Shown one piece after another: positions 17,093 through 25,888 of a stretch of DNA of 64,000 nucleotides (positions are counted from its first letter, which is position 1; each line of letters begins with the position of its first letter). The position numbers and the translations under genes are program-made. The DNA is taken from positions 124,001-188,000 of the forward strand of contig JAUIJE010000017.1 in NCBI GenBank assembly GCA_030431455.1, in the 5' to 3' direction. The notes under the pieces are model-generated. The model had not been told where the DNA came from. It was given only the letters and a program-made list of their open reading frames with translations, and ran no database searches. This DNA is from a bacterium. GTDB lineage: Bacteria > Myxococcota > UBA727 > JAUIJE01.

Positions 17093-18034
17093 GTGCCTGG
17101 CCGCATCGACATTGTCATCCCCGCGCACAACGCGGCCGCGACCTTGGCGCGGGCGCTCCAAAGCGCGGTCCGGGACCGTCCGGACGAACACGTGATCGTG
17201 TTCTGTGATGCCTGTGACGACGACAGCGAAGCCATCGCCCGCGCGTTCGAGGGGGTGACGGTGGCGGCGGGCCGGGCCGGCTCGGCCGCGGCCGCGCGCA
17301 ACCGGGGGGCCGGGCTCGGCGACGCGGCGTACGTCGCGTTTTTGGACGCGGACGATGAATACGGGCCGGGCTGGCTCGATGCCGTGCGGGACAGCATCGC
17401 CGCCCACCCCGAGGCGGTGGCGCACTACTGTGCCCCCGTCGTCGACGACGGGCGTGGCCACCGCCACCGCCTGGCCGGGGGGGCCTCGGGCGACATCCGC
17501 GCGGCCTTGCTCACCACGATCAAGATCCCGACCCCCGCGCTGGTGGTGCGGCGGGCCGCGTTCGACGCCGAACAGGGCTTTGACGAGTCGCTGTACGCGG
17601 CCGAGGACTTTGACCTCTGCGTGCGCTTGCACCGCCACGGCCCGTTCCGGTTTGTGCCCGGGGATCACGTGGTGATGCACCAACATTGGCCGAGCTTGAC
17701 CCGGGGTGACCTCGACGGGCTCCTGCGGTACCGCGACGCGACCCTGCGCGCCCTCGACAAGCTCGCCCCCCTCGACGAGGTCGTGGCCCGCGCCCGCGAC
17801 CAGGCCGAGACCGATTTCCTCGTCGACAGCGCGGTGCGTTTGCTGGCCGCGGGCCACCCCCGGGCGGCCCGGCAAGACCTCCACCGGGCCCTCGCGCGCG
17901 ACCCCGGCCGCTGGCGCGCCTGGGCCCTGGCGGGCCTCACCGTGCTGCGCCCCGACCAGGTCACCGCCCTGCGCACCTGGCGCGCCCGGTGGCGCCGGCG
18001 GGATAGGCCGGGCCACCCGTCGCCGGAAGTTTGA
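17093..18034 (+). CDS. GT2-family glycosyltransferase
   Basis: The 313-residue protein starts VPGRIDIVIPAHNAAATLAR, the standard GT-A opening. It continues with AAARNRGAGLGDAAYVAFLDADDEYGPGWL, which holds the DxD nucleotide-sugar/metal motif, and EDFDLCVRLHRHG as the acceptor-side acidic motif. It is a cytoplasmic inverting transferase; no membrane helix is seen. I chose GTG 17093 because homology begins at that codon; ATG 17060 in the same frame is possible. A C-terminal extension of about 90 residues is Arg- and Ala-rich. Confidence 0.88.
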   Translation: MPGRIDIVIPAHNAAATLARALQSAVRDRPDEHVIVFCDACDDDSEAIARAFEGVTVAAGRAGSAAAARNRGAGLGDAAYVAFLDADDEYGPGWLDAVRDSIAAHPEAVAHYCAPVVDDGRGHRHRLAGGASGDIRAALLTTIKIPTPALVVRRAAFDAEQGFDESLYAAEDFDLCVRLHRHGPFRFVPGDHVVMHQHWPSLTRGDLDGLLRYRDATLRALDKLAPLDEVVARARDQAETDFLVDSAVRLLAAGHPRAARQDLHRALARDPGRWRAWALAGLTVLRPDQVTALRTWRARWRRRDRPGHPSPEV

Positions 18035-18067
18035 CGGCGACGGCGCAGGCCGTGAAGATCGCGCGAC

Positions 18068-19162
18068 ATGACGGCCTCGCCGATGCTCACGGTGTTCTTT
18101 TCCTTTTTGGGGGCGCTCTTCATCGCCCTCTACCTCGCCCCGGTGCTCATCCGGGCCGCGCACCGGTACGGCATCGTCGACGCCCCCCAGGGCGCGCTGA
18201 AGACCCACAAAGAGCCGGTGCCCTACCTGGGCGGGTTGGTGGTGTTCCTCGCGGTGTTGCTCACCGTCGCGGTGGCGATGCAGCCCTTCGACCAGCAGAC
18301 GGTGGCGATGCTGCTCGGGGCCAGCCTGGTGGTGGCGGTGGGTCTGGTCGACGACCTCGGCACCCTCACGCCCCGGGACAAGCTCATCGGCCAGATCATC
18401 GCCGCCGCGATCATGGTCAAGGCCGGCATCAAGATCGACCTCGTGGTCTGGCCCTTTCCCTGGGCCGAGCTGCTCAGCGGGTTGTGGCTCGTGACCTGCA
18501 TGAACGCGTTCAACATCCTCGACGTATCCGATGGCCTATCCAGCACCGCGGGGGTCATTGGCGCATTGGCATTGGGCGTGGCCGGGACCCTCACCGGCGC
18601 GGCCACCCCCGCGTTGGTGTGCGCGGCCTTGGCCGGGGCGGGCGTGGGCTTTTTGTGGTTCAACAAAGCCCCCGCGCGCATGTACCTCGGCGACACGGGC
18701 TCGATGCTGTTCGGGGTGTTGCTGGGCGCGATGGCGCTGATGGCGCGCTACTCCGACGAGAACGAACTCGCGCCCTACCTGGCCCCCATCGCGTTTTTGT
18801 TTTTGCCCTTGTTCGACCTCGGGCTGGTCATCGTGGCCCGGCTCTGGGCCAAAAAGCCCGTGTACCACGGCTCGCCCGACCACTTCGCGGTGCGGCTCAA
18901 GGACCATGGCCTGTCCGCCAACCAGGTCGCGCTCGTCGCCGCGGTGGTGGGCGCGGGCTACGCCGGCGCCGGGGTGTGGGCGGCCCAGGCGAGCTTTGAC
19001 GTCGCCCTGCTGATCTTCTCGGTCAGCGTGGCGGTCGCGTTCTTGTTGCTCGGCACGGTGCTGTGGCGCTTCCCCGCCCGCACCTCGCCGCGCTTTGCGC
19101 CCAAGAGCGCCCCCGCGGCCAAGGTGCTGCCCAAAAGCGGTCAGGCGGATACGGCGTCGTAG
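18068..19162 (+). CDS. wecA: Polyprenyl-phosphate HexNAc-1-phosphate transferase (WecA/TagO/MraY family)
   Basis: This 364-residue membrane enzyme has about ten or eleven helices and the family motifs AVGLVDDLGTLTPRDKL, NAFNILDVSDGLSS, YLGDTGSM and SPDHFAVRL in cytoplasmic loops. These provide the Mg-binding aspartates and the phosphate-binding loop. WecA/TagO enzymes move GlcNAc-1-P (or a related sugar phosphate) from UDP-sugar to undecaprenyl phosphate and so start O-antigen, ECA or teichoic-acid chains. In this island it is the natural initiator for chains later exported by the Wzm/Wzt pair. It is less likely to be MraY because no peptidoglycan genes are near. Its 3' end overlaps the convergent aminotransferase gene by 22 bp. 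Confidence 0.93.
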   Translation: MTASPMLTVFFSFLGALFIALYLAPVLIRAAHRYGIVDAPQGALKTHKEPVPYLGGLVVFLAVLLTVAVAMQPFDQQTVAMLLGASLVVAVGLVDDLGTLTPRDKLIGQIIAAAIMVKAGIKIDLVVWPFPWAELLSGLWLVTCMNAFNILDVSDGLSSTAGVIGALALGVAGTLTGAATPALVCAALAGAGVGFLWFNKAPARMYLGDTGSMLFGVLLGAMALMARYSDENELAPYLAPIAFLFLPLFDLGLVIVARLWAKKPVYHGSPDHFAVRLKDHGLSANQVALVAAVVGAGYAGAGVWAAQASFDVALLIFSVSVAVAFLLLGTVLWRFPARTSPRFAPKSAPAAKVLPKSGQADTAS

Positions 19163-20280
19163 GCGGCCAGCACCGCGTCGATGTCGTCGTCGGTGTTGAA
19201 CGCGTGGGGCGAGATCCGGATGCCCCCGGCCCGCTCCGGCGCGTGGGCGATCTTGCGCCGGGTGAGCTCGTCGCTGAGCACCTTGACCGGGCCCCCGGGC
19301 ACAAACGTGACAATGGGACTGCGCAAAACCCCAGTGGTGGCGGACAGCACCCGGGCCCCCCGCGCCTGCACGCCCTCGATCAACCGGTCGGCGAGCCGCA
19401 ACGCTTCGGTGTGCAGGGTCTCGATCCCCGCCTCCAGCAGGTGGTCGACCGCGGCCCCGGTCCCGAGCGCGCCCAAGAACAAGGGGCTGCCGGGCTCGAA
19501 CCGTTTCGCGTCGGCGCGCGCCGGCCGGTCGACGTGCACCTCTTCGCCGGGATAGCCAAATGTCACTGCACCGTAGGTGAGCGGGGTGACCTGCTCGCGC
19601 AGGCTTTGCCCCATCACCAAAAAGCCGTGGCCCACCGGGCCGGTGAGCCACTTGTGGCTGCCCCCGCACACCACGTCCACCCCGAGGGCGCGCATGTCGA
19701 ACGGGATCACGCCCAGGCCCTGAATCGCGTCCACGACCAGCCAGGCCCCGACCTCGCGGCAGCGGGCGGACACCTGGCGCAGGTCGGTCATGGACCCGGT
19801 GGAGAACTGCACCCAACTCACCGCGCAGATGCGCGTGCGCTCGTCGATGGCCTCGCAGAGGCGCGCGGTGTTGACCTGCCAGTCATCGCTCGGCACCTGC
19901 ACCACAGTGGCATTGGCCCGCTCCGCGGCCCGGTGCCACGGGTAAGCGTTGGACCCGTACTCCTGGTCCCAGCGCACCACGGTCTCGCCCGCGGCCAGCG
20001 GCAGGCCCAGCGCAGCCTGGGAGATCGCCGCGGCGCACGTCTGGGTGTACGAGACGTCGGCCCCGGGGGCCCCGACGAGGCGGCCGATGCTGTCCCGCAG
20101 GGCGTTGTACCGGGCCCACACCGGGTCAAAGCCGAGGGTGCCCCCCTGCACGTTCTGCTCCGCCGCCCAGGCGATGGCTTTTTGGCCGGGCAGACAAAGG
20201 GGCGCGATGCCCGCGTTGTTGACGTGCACGACGTCGGAGCGAGCGTAGCCGGCGCGAAAGGCGGCCAACCGGTCGGTCAA
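19141..20280 (-). CDS. Aminotransferase class V (PLP-dependent; cysteine desulfurase/isopenicillin epimerase-like)
   Basis: The 379-residue fold-type I enzyme shows HVNNAGIAPL near the N-terminus, VVDAIQGLGVIPFD (Asp and Gln contacting PLP) and the Schiff-base lysine in CGGSHKWLTGPVGHGF. The start is TTG 20280, which overlaps the stop codon of the upstream lipoprotein gene as TTGA. No flexible Cys loop typical of NifS/SufS can be picked out, so cysteine desulfurase activity is doubtful and the substrate is unknown. It could be unrelated to polysaccharide synthesis despite its position. Confidence 0.85.
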   Translation of the reverse strand: MTDRLAAFRAGYARSDVVHVNNAGIAPLCLPGQKAIAWAAEQNVQGGTLGFDPVWARYNALRDSIGRLVGAPGADVSYTQTCAAAISQAALGLPLAAGETVVRWDQEYGSNAYPWHRAAERANATVVQVPSDDWQVNTARLCEAIDERTRICAVSWVQFSTGSMTDLRQVSARCREVGAWLVVDAIQGLGVIPFDMRALGVDVVCGGSHKWLTGPVGHGFLVMGQSLREQVTPLTYGAVTFGYPGEEVHVDRPARADAKRFEPGSPLFLGALGTGAAVDHLLEAGIETLHTEALRLADRLIEGVQARGARVLSATTGVLRSPIVTFVPGGPVKVLSDELTRRKIAHAPERAGGIRISPHAFNTDDDIDAVLAAYDAVSA

Positions 20281-20864
20281 TTCAGGGCCCCCACCGGGTC
20301 GGCGATGACCTTGAGGGTGGCGGTGAACAAGACGTCGGTGGCGAAGGTCGCGCGGTTGTCCTCGTCGAACTCGACATCCGAGTCGAGCATCATCTCGTCG
20401 CCCCCGTTGAGCACGTCGACAAGCTCGTTCTCGGTGACGGGAAAGTCGTACTCCAGCGTGCCGTCCTGGAACACGTCGGGCTCGGACTCGGCCACCAGCA
20501 CCGCGTCGGCGTTCTCCGCGGCCAACAAAAACTTCGCCGACTCGATGAACTCCAGGTCCTTCACCCGCGCGTCGTCCTCGGGGTTGGTGACCTCGAGGCG
20601 CAAGGCGGTGATGGTCAACGAGCTCACCGCGTTTTTCTGGATGCCCTCGGTGGAGAAGCTCTGGTCGAGGGAATCACTGATCGCGGCCCCGAAATCGATG
20701 GGAAAGACCTGATCGGCGACCAGCGGGTTGTTGCCCACCCCCACCCCGGTCCCGGGCACGGTGATCTCCTGCTCCACGTCGCGCTCATACGTGAGCAGGT
20801 CTTCGACGTTGGGGCAGCCGGTACACACGAACATCAGGGCCAAGGCGATGGGGGCAGACTTCAT
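20277..20864 (-). CDS. Small putative lipoprotein, function unknown
   Basis: The 195-residue protein begins with a lipoprotein-type signal (MKSAPIALALMFVCTGC; Cys17 as probable lipidated residue, with Cys rather than Leu at -3). The rest is acidic and rich in short beta-type segments (LTITALRLEVTNPEDDAR, ATFATDVLFTATLKVIADP), and no family is recognised. It starts 7 bp after the stop of the large secreted protease gene and overlaps the aminotransferase start, so all three are likely co-transcribed. A periplasmic or outer-membrane location is inferred from the signal. Confidence 0.75.
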   Translation of the reverse strand: MKSAPIALALMFVCTGCPNVEDLLTYERDVEQEITVPGTGVGVGNNPLVADQVFPIDFGAAISDSLDQSFSTEGIQKNAVSSLTITALRLEVTNPEDDARVKDLEFIESAKFLLAAENADAVLVAESEPDVFQDGTLEYDFPVTENELVDVLNGGDEMMLDSDVEFDEDNRATFATDVLFTATLKVIADPVGALN

Positions 20865-20871
20865 ACAAACC

Positions 20872-23800
20872 TCACTGTCGGCGTTTCCGAAGGGTAGCCA
20901 ATCCCAGCAGCCCGAGCACGCCGAAGAAGAACACCGGCGTGCCTTGGCTCGAGCCCGCGTCGCACGCGCATTCACCCGGCTTTTCGTCGTCGGGGGGCGT
21001 GATCTTCTGGTACTCGGTGAGCGGGGTGTGGATGTTGCCGGTGTTCGCGTCGTCGTGGTGGAACGAGGCCCACTGAATCGCGGGGATGTCACCCGAGCCG
21101 CGCACGTGGCCGTCGGTGGTCCAGGCGAACAACCAGCCTTCGCGGGTGTTGGCGATGACGTCGATCTTGTCATCGCCGTCGAGGTCGCCCACCGCGGGGG
21201 ACGCGATGTGCCAGCCCGCGGTGTACTTGGGGAACGCCTCAGCCTCGACGCCCTTCTGGTCGGGCGCGTACACGTGGTAGCCGCCGTCGCCGGAGATGAC
21301 GTTCCAAAGCCCGGACCCGTCGAGGTCGGCCACGATGTAGTTCATGAAGAACTGGTAGTCGTTGACCCGGTGGGGGAAGCCGTCCTGGAAGTAGCCGTTC
21401 TCGACCACCCACGCGCTCACCGAGTGGTCGAACTCGGCGCGCAGGCCCCCGTTGGACGCCACCGAGACCAGGCCGAGCCCGGCGGTGCCGTTGACCAGGT
21501 CCATCCGGCCGTCGCCGTCGAGGTCGGCCGCGGACGGGCTGTTGATCACCGGCAATGAGCCTGCAGGCTCGTCCACGTTGTTGTCCGGCCCGTAGTTGTT
21601 CCCGGTGGAGGCCATGGAGAATTCCACCTTGGCGGTCTCGTCGATCACGCTGACAAAGCCGCCCAACCCCGCGCTCACCACCTCGTCTTTTCCGTCGTCG
21701 TCAAAGTCGCCGCAGATGGGGGCGTTGGGCGCGCCGCGGCCCAAGAAGGGCAAGATCTCGTCGGGGATAAAGCCCGACAACCGCGCCGGCCACCCCGGGG
21801 GGAACGCGCCGCCTTCGTGGGCGTTGCCGTCTTGCCAAATGCCGTACAGGTACGACTCGTTGGAGTTCTCCCGGCGCTCGTTGGTCCCGAAGAACACCAC
21901 CTTGGTGCCGTCGCCGAACAGGTCGCCCACGCAGGGGGTCGAGATGATGCGGCCGTCGTGGCGCAACACCCCGCCCTCGCTGTCGAACGCGGGCAGCACC
22001 TCGTAGCGCAACAGCACCGGCCAACCGTTCACCTCGGTGCCGTCGTGGTGCCAGGCGTAGGCGTGCTGGTCCATGCCCCCGACCACCATCTCGAGGTCGC
22101 CGTCCCCGTCGAGGTCGGTGAGCAACGGGCTGGAGAAGACCCCGTACTCCGCGAAGCGCTGCTTTTGGTTGCAGCCGATCACGGTCTCGCCGTCCTTCAC
22201 GCAGGTGAGGGCCTTTTCGAACTCGGCGGTGAACGCGGGGTCGAGCGTCACCGGGAACCCGTCGAGCACTTCGCCGGTCGACGAGAACGCGTACACGGTG
22301 CCGTCCATGGTGCCGATGACGATGTCGCGCCCGGGGCTTCCGTCCCCGTCGAGGTCCCCGATGGCCACGCTGGCGTCGATGGACGAATGAATCGCCGCCG
22401 GGTCGATGCCGTAGGGCGTGCCGCTCTGAAACGCGCGGGCGGTGCGGTGGCATTTTTCCGGCTGGGCGCTGCACACCTCGTCGGAGAGCGCGGGGTAACC
22501 GTTGACCAGGACGGGGAAGCCGGGCAGCTCGGTGCCGTCCTGGCTGATGGCGTGCACCCGGCCGTCCGCGGTGGCGACCACGATCTCTTCGGTGCCGTCG
22601 CCGTCGAGGTCGGTGAGGCGCGGGGAGCTCTCGCCGGACGCGCCGAGGTACATGGGGAACCCGTCCTTCAAGGTCTCGTCGTGGTGGACCGAGAACGCCT
22701 TGCGGAACACCCCGACCACGTCGCCGGCCGGGCCCTCGCCGGTCACCACCAGCTCGAGGGTGGCGGTGAAGCGCTCGGGGTCGTCAGAGCCGCCGACGGT
22801 GGAGGCGCGGCGCACGAGCTCGCCGAGGGGGCCGGAGGTGGACAGGTCCAAGGTGCCGAGCACATCGTCATCGACGGGGCCGGTGCCGGTGGCGACCTCC
22901 TGCGGGTCGGTGGTGAGCACCCCGTCGGACACCTGCAGGGTCCAGCGCAGGTTGGTCAACCGCGGCGACGACACCGTGCCCTTGATCTCGAGGGACGGGG
23001 TCTTGACCGGGTCGATGGTCTCGAACCACCGCGGGGTGGTGATGTCCGCCTCGGGGGGAATGCGCTTGTCGCGCAGGGCCTCGAGGGAGCGCCGGGCGTT
23101 GTTGCGGCCGTACCCGAAGTGCAGGTCCCAGCCCTCGTTGGACGGGTACTTTTGCAGGTCGAGGGCGGCGGGGTCTTGCTCGGCGCCGGGCACGTCGATG
23201 TCGTCCGCGGTCATGGTCAACACCTGGTAGACCTCCTGCGAGGTCAGGGGCGCCTCGTAGTAGGCGACGTCGTCGCCGGTGGCCGCGTCTTGCAGTTGCA
23301 TAAAATACGAGATGAGCAGACCGACCTGGCCCGAGGTGTTGCCGGTGGCCTCGGACGAACACCCCGTGCCCGGGGTCGAGAGGGTCAGGCGCGCGCCGTA
23401 GTTGGTGCAGTTGCCAAAGTTGAGGAAGCTCGAGGCGTCCTCGTAGTCGCCGTCGGTGTCGGCCACGATGGCGTGCACGTAGAGGGTGTGTTCGTAGTTG
23501 CCCGGGTAGTTGTGGTGGTAGCTGCGCTCGTCGGCGGCGGAGGCCACGATGGGCACGTTGTGGTGGTAGGCGTAGTCGGTGGCCATTTGGCCGTAGGGGC
23601 TGTTGTTGATCGAGCCCAGGGCCTCTTGCACCAGGTGCGCGCCGGATTCGACCGCGAAGATCACCCCGTCGGCGTATTGGTTGACGTCGACCACGAAGCT
23701 GTCCCCGACCCGGACCGAGAGCACCATGCACCGCGGGCACAGGCCGAGCTCTCCAGAATCATTGTGGGCCTCGGCGGTGGAGTCCCGGGCTTCGCCGGTG

Positions 23801-24840
23801 CCGTGGCCGAAGTCGCTGTCATCCGAGGGGTCGTTGTCGTTCCAGAAGAAGTCCCACCCCGAGATGTCGTCGACGTAGCCGTTGCTGTCGTCGTCGACGC
23901 CGTCGGAGCACGGGCCGTCGGGGGAGGCGCCGTGGATGATGTCTTGCGGGTCGCGCAGGCCGTTGCGGTTGAGGTCCTCGATCCAGTCCGCCTTGTCATA
24001 GTCGCGAATGTTGAACACCCCGTCGCCGTTGACGTCGAACGCCGCGAACGCGTCCACCGCGTCGACGTCAGCGCCCGGGGGCGCGCAGTTGCGGAGCTCG
24101 TCGGCGTTGAGGAAGTGTTTGGTCAGGACCTCGCGCTCGTGCCACTTGATGCCGGAGTCGAGCACGGCCACGAGGGTGCGCGGGTCGCCGGTGGACAACA
24201 GCCAGGCCGCGTCACCGGACAGCCCCGCGGCGAGGCCGGCCTGCCCGGGGGAGACACAGTCGTCCCCGTCGGGGTTGTTGGCGCTGCACTCGGTTTTTTC
24301 CCAGTTCTCCATGTTGGCCCCCGCGGTGGTGCCGGGGTGGCTCTCGGTGTCCGGGAGGAAGCCCCACCACTGCCAGGCCTTGTGGTAGCTGCTGTCGCTC
24401 GGCCAGTTGGCGGGGTCGCGCAACCAGCTGCGCAGGGCGTTGTTGTGATCCGCTTCGGGCGCGAGGTGCGGCCACATGTCCACCGCCACCGGGAGCGTGA
24501 GGGTCTCGGTCCCCGCGTCGACGTCGACGGTGATTGTCGCGGCTTGGTCGTCGCCCGCGTTGAGCATCGCCGCGTCGAACGTCACCGTCACGGTGGCATC
24601 GCCGGTCCCGCTCTCGGGGGTGAACGACATCCAGGCCGCGTCGGCGGACACGGTCCAATCCTGGCCCGCCGCGTCGGTGATCTCGAGGCTCGTGCTCTTG
24701 AGCATCGCGCCGCGCACGAGGTGCAGGCCGTCGAGCCGTTCGAACGGGCGGTCGTAGGGGTTGGTCTCCTGGGCCACGGTGGCGGCGGAGACGGGGATGG
24801 CCGCCAACAGGGCGGAAGCGAGGGCAATTCGTTGCAGCAT
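20872..24840 (-). CDS. Secreted subtilisin-like (S8) protease with FG-GAP repeats and MYXO-CTERM-like tail
   Basis: The 1322-residue protein has a signal peptide (1 to about 19), an N-terminal beta domain, then an S8 domain (about 215-580). Asp228 (VLDSGIKW), His346 (FGHGTGE) and Ser503 (GNTSGQVG) form the triad. The oxyanion Asn is replaced by Asp437 (VASAADE) and the usual GTS has become NTS. From about 760 onward around eight FG-GAP/VCBS-type repeats (DLDGDG..EIVV) probably form a propeller with calcium sites. A further Ca-like segment VNGDGVFNIRDYDK lies in the protease part. The C-terminus CACDAG, then a single hydrophobic helix and RKRR, is a MYXO-CTERM-type sorting signal. Likely surface-anchored or secreted. 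Confidence 0.92.
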   Translation of the reverse strand: MLQRIALASALLAAIPVSAATVAQETNPYDRPFERLDGLHLVRGAMLKSTSLEITDAAGQDWTVSADAAWMSFTPESGTGDATVTVTFDAAMLNAGDDQAATITVDVDAGTETLTLPVAVDMWPHLAPEADHNNALRSWLRDPANWPSDSSYHKAWQWWGFLPDTESHPGTTAGANMENWEKTECSANNPDGDDCVSPGQAGLAAGLSGDAAWLLSTGDPRTLVAVLDSGIKWHEREVLTKHFLNADELRNCAPPGADVDAVDAFAAFDVNGDGVFNIRDYDKADWIEDLNRNGLRDPQDIIHGASPDGPCSDGVDDDSNGYVDDISGWDFFWNDNDPSDDSDFGHGTGEARDSTAEAHNDSGELGLCPRCMVLSVRVGDSFVVDVNQYADGVIFAVESGAHLVQEALGSINNSPYGQMATDYAYHHNVPIVASAADERSYHHNYPGNYEHTLYVHAIVADTDGDYEDASSFLNFGNCTNYGARLTLSTPGTGCSSEATGNTSGQVGLLISYFMQLQDAATGDDVAYYEAPLTSQEVYQVLTMTADDIDVPGAEQDPAALDLQKYPSNEGWDLHFGYGRNNARRSLEALRDKRIPPEADITTPRWFETIDPVKTPSLEIKGTVSSPRLTNLRWTLQVSDGVLTTDPQEVATGTGPVDDDVLGTLDLSTSGPLGELVRRASTVGGSDDPERFTATLELVVTGEGPAGDVVGVFRKAFSVHHDETLKDGFPMYLGASGESSPRLTDLDGDGTEEIVVATADGRVHAISQDGTELPGFPVLVNGYPALSDEVCSAQPEKCHRTARAFQSGTPYGIDPAAIHSSIDASVAIGDLDGDGSPGRDIVIGTMDGTVYAFSSTGEVLDGFPVTLDPAFTAEFEKALTCVKDGETVIGCNQKQRFAEYGVFSSPLLTDLDGDGDLEMVVGGMDQHAYAWHHDGTEVNGWPVLLRYEVLPAFDSEGGVLRHDGRIISTPCVGDLFGDGTKVVFFGTNERRENSNESYLYGIWQDGNAHEGGAFPPGWPARLSGFIPDEILPFLGRGAPNAPICGDFDDDGKDEVVSAGLGGFVSVIDETAKVEFSMASTGNNYGPDNNVDEPAGSLPVINSPSAADLDGDGRMDLVNGTAGLGLVSVASNGGLRAEFDHSVSAWVVENGYFQDGFPHRVNDYQFFMNYIVADLDGSGLWNVISGDGGYHVYAPDQKGVEAEAFPKYTAGWHIASPAVGDLDGDDKIDVIANTREGWLFAWTTDGHVRGSGDIPAIQWASFHHDDANTGNIHTPLTEYQKITPPDDEKPGECACDAGSSQGTPVFFFGVLGLLGLATLRKRRQ

Positions 24841-24964
24841 GGAACACCTGGGGAAAGCGACCGCTCACCCTAGACCAGGGGCGCGCCGACACAAGGGAGG
24901 TGTGGCCCTGGCGCTGCCCCGCAGCCCTATTGTGTCCGGCCACCGCTGCGCTACCCGCCGGGCG

Positions 24965-25888
24965 GTGATCGTCATCGAACAGCACCAACAAGCCGGCGAC
25001 CGGTTCGCCGATTCCGCCTTGGTGATCGGCAACCTGGACGGCTTGCACCGGGGCCACCAAGCGCTCATCGCCGCGGCCCGGGCCACCTCCGCGCCGGTGT
25101 CGGTGATGACCTTCGAGCCCCACCCGAGCAAGGTCCTGGCCCCCGCGTTCGCTCCCCACATGCTGATGACCCGGCCCCAAAAAGAGGCCGCGCTGCGGGA
25201 CGCGCAGGTGCACAGTGTGCTGTTTCAGCGTTTCGACAAAGCCTTCGCCAAGACCCCGCCCGCGGCGTTCATCGACGACGTCCTGCTCGGGTCGTTGCGG
25301 CCGGCCACGGTGGTGGTGGGCGCGGACTTTTCGTTCGGCCACAAGGGCCAAGGCACGGTCACGCTCCTCGGCGAACGGCTCGCCGCGCACGGCATCGGGC
25401 TCCGCGTCCCCGAGACGGTCAAGCACGGCGGCCTCGTGGTCAGCTCGAGCGCGATTCGGCAGTTCTTGCTCGAGGGCCGGGTCGAACCGGCGGCCGCGTT
25501 GCTGGGCCGGCCCTACCGCCTCGACGGCGTCGTCGTGCACGGCGACGCGCGGGGCCGGCGCATCGGTTTTCCCACCGCCAACCTCGCGTCCGACAACGAG
25601 CTGGTGCCCAAGCTTGGCGTCTACGTGACCCGCGCCGGGCTGGCCGACGGCCGAACCGTGGGCAGCGTGACCAACATCGGGCTGCGCCCGACCTTCCAAG
25701 GTTCGGGCACGCGCATCGAGGCCCACCTGCTCGACTTCGACGAGGACCTGTACGACCAGCCGGTGTCGCTTTCGTTCGTGGCCCACCTGCGGGGCGAACA
25801 AAAGTTCGACGGGCCCGACGCGCTCACCACCCAAATCGCGCGCGACATCGCCCAGGCCCGCGCCGTGCTCGACGAGGCCGGCCGGTGA
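24965..25888 (+). CDS. ribF: Bifunctional riboflavin kinase / FMN adenylyltransferase
   Basis: The 307-residue enzyme converts riboflavin to FMN and then FAD. The N-terminal adenylyltransferase domain carries IGNLDGLHRGHQALI (the GxFDGxHxGH motif) and SSSAIRQFLLEGRVEPA. The C-terminal kinase domain carries GRRIGFPTANL and TNIGLRPTF. I chose GTG 24965, which gives the usual length; the frame is open 68 codons further upstream. It overlaps aroE by 4 bp and is divergent from the secreted protease. Confidence 0.95.
   Translation: MIVIEQHQQAGDRFADSALVIGNLDGLHRGHQALIAAARATSAPVSVMTFEPHPSKVLAPAFAPHMLMTRPQKEAALRDAQVHSVLFQRFDKAFAKTPPAAFIDDVLLGSLRPATVVVGADFSFGHKGQGTVTLLGERLAAHGIGLRVPETVKHGGLVVSSSAIRQFLLEGRVEPAAALLGRPYRLDGVVVHGDARGRRIGFPTANLASDNELVPKLGVYVTRAGLADGRTVGSVTNIGLRPTFQGSGTRIEAHLLDFDEDLYDQPVSLSFVAHLRGEQKFDGPDALTTQIARDIAQARAVLDEAGR

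Noticed and set aside
21817-24873. 1018-residue plus-strand open frame
   Set aside because: Complement of the secreted protease gene; composition (Val-Gly-Ala-His runs) is that of a shadow frame.
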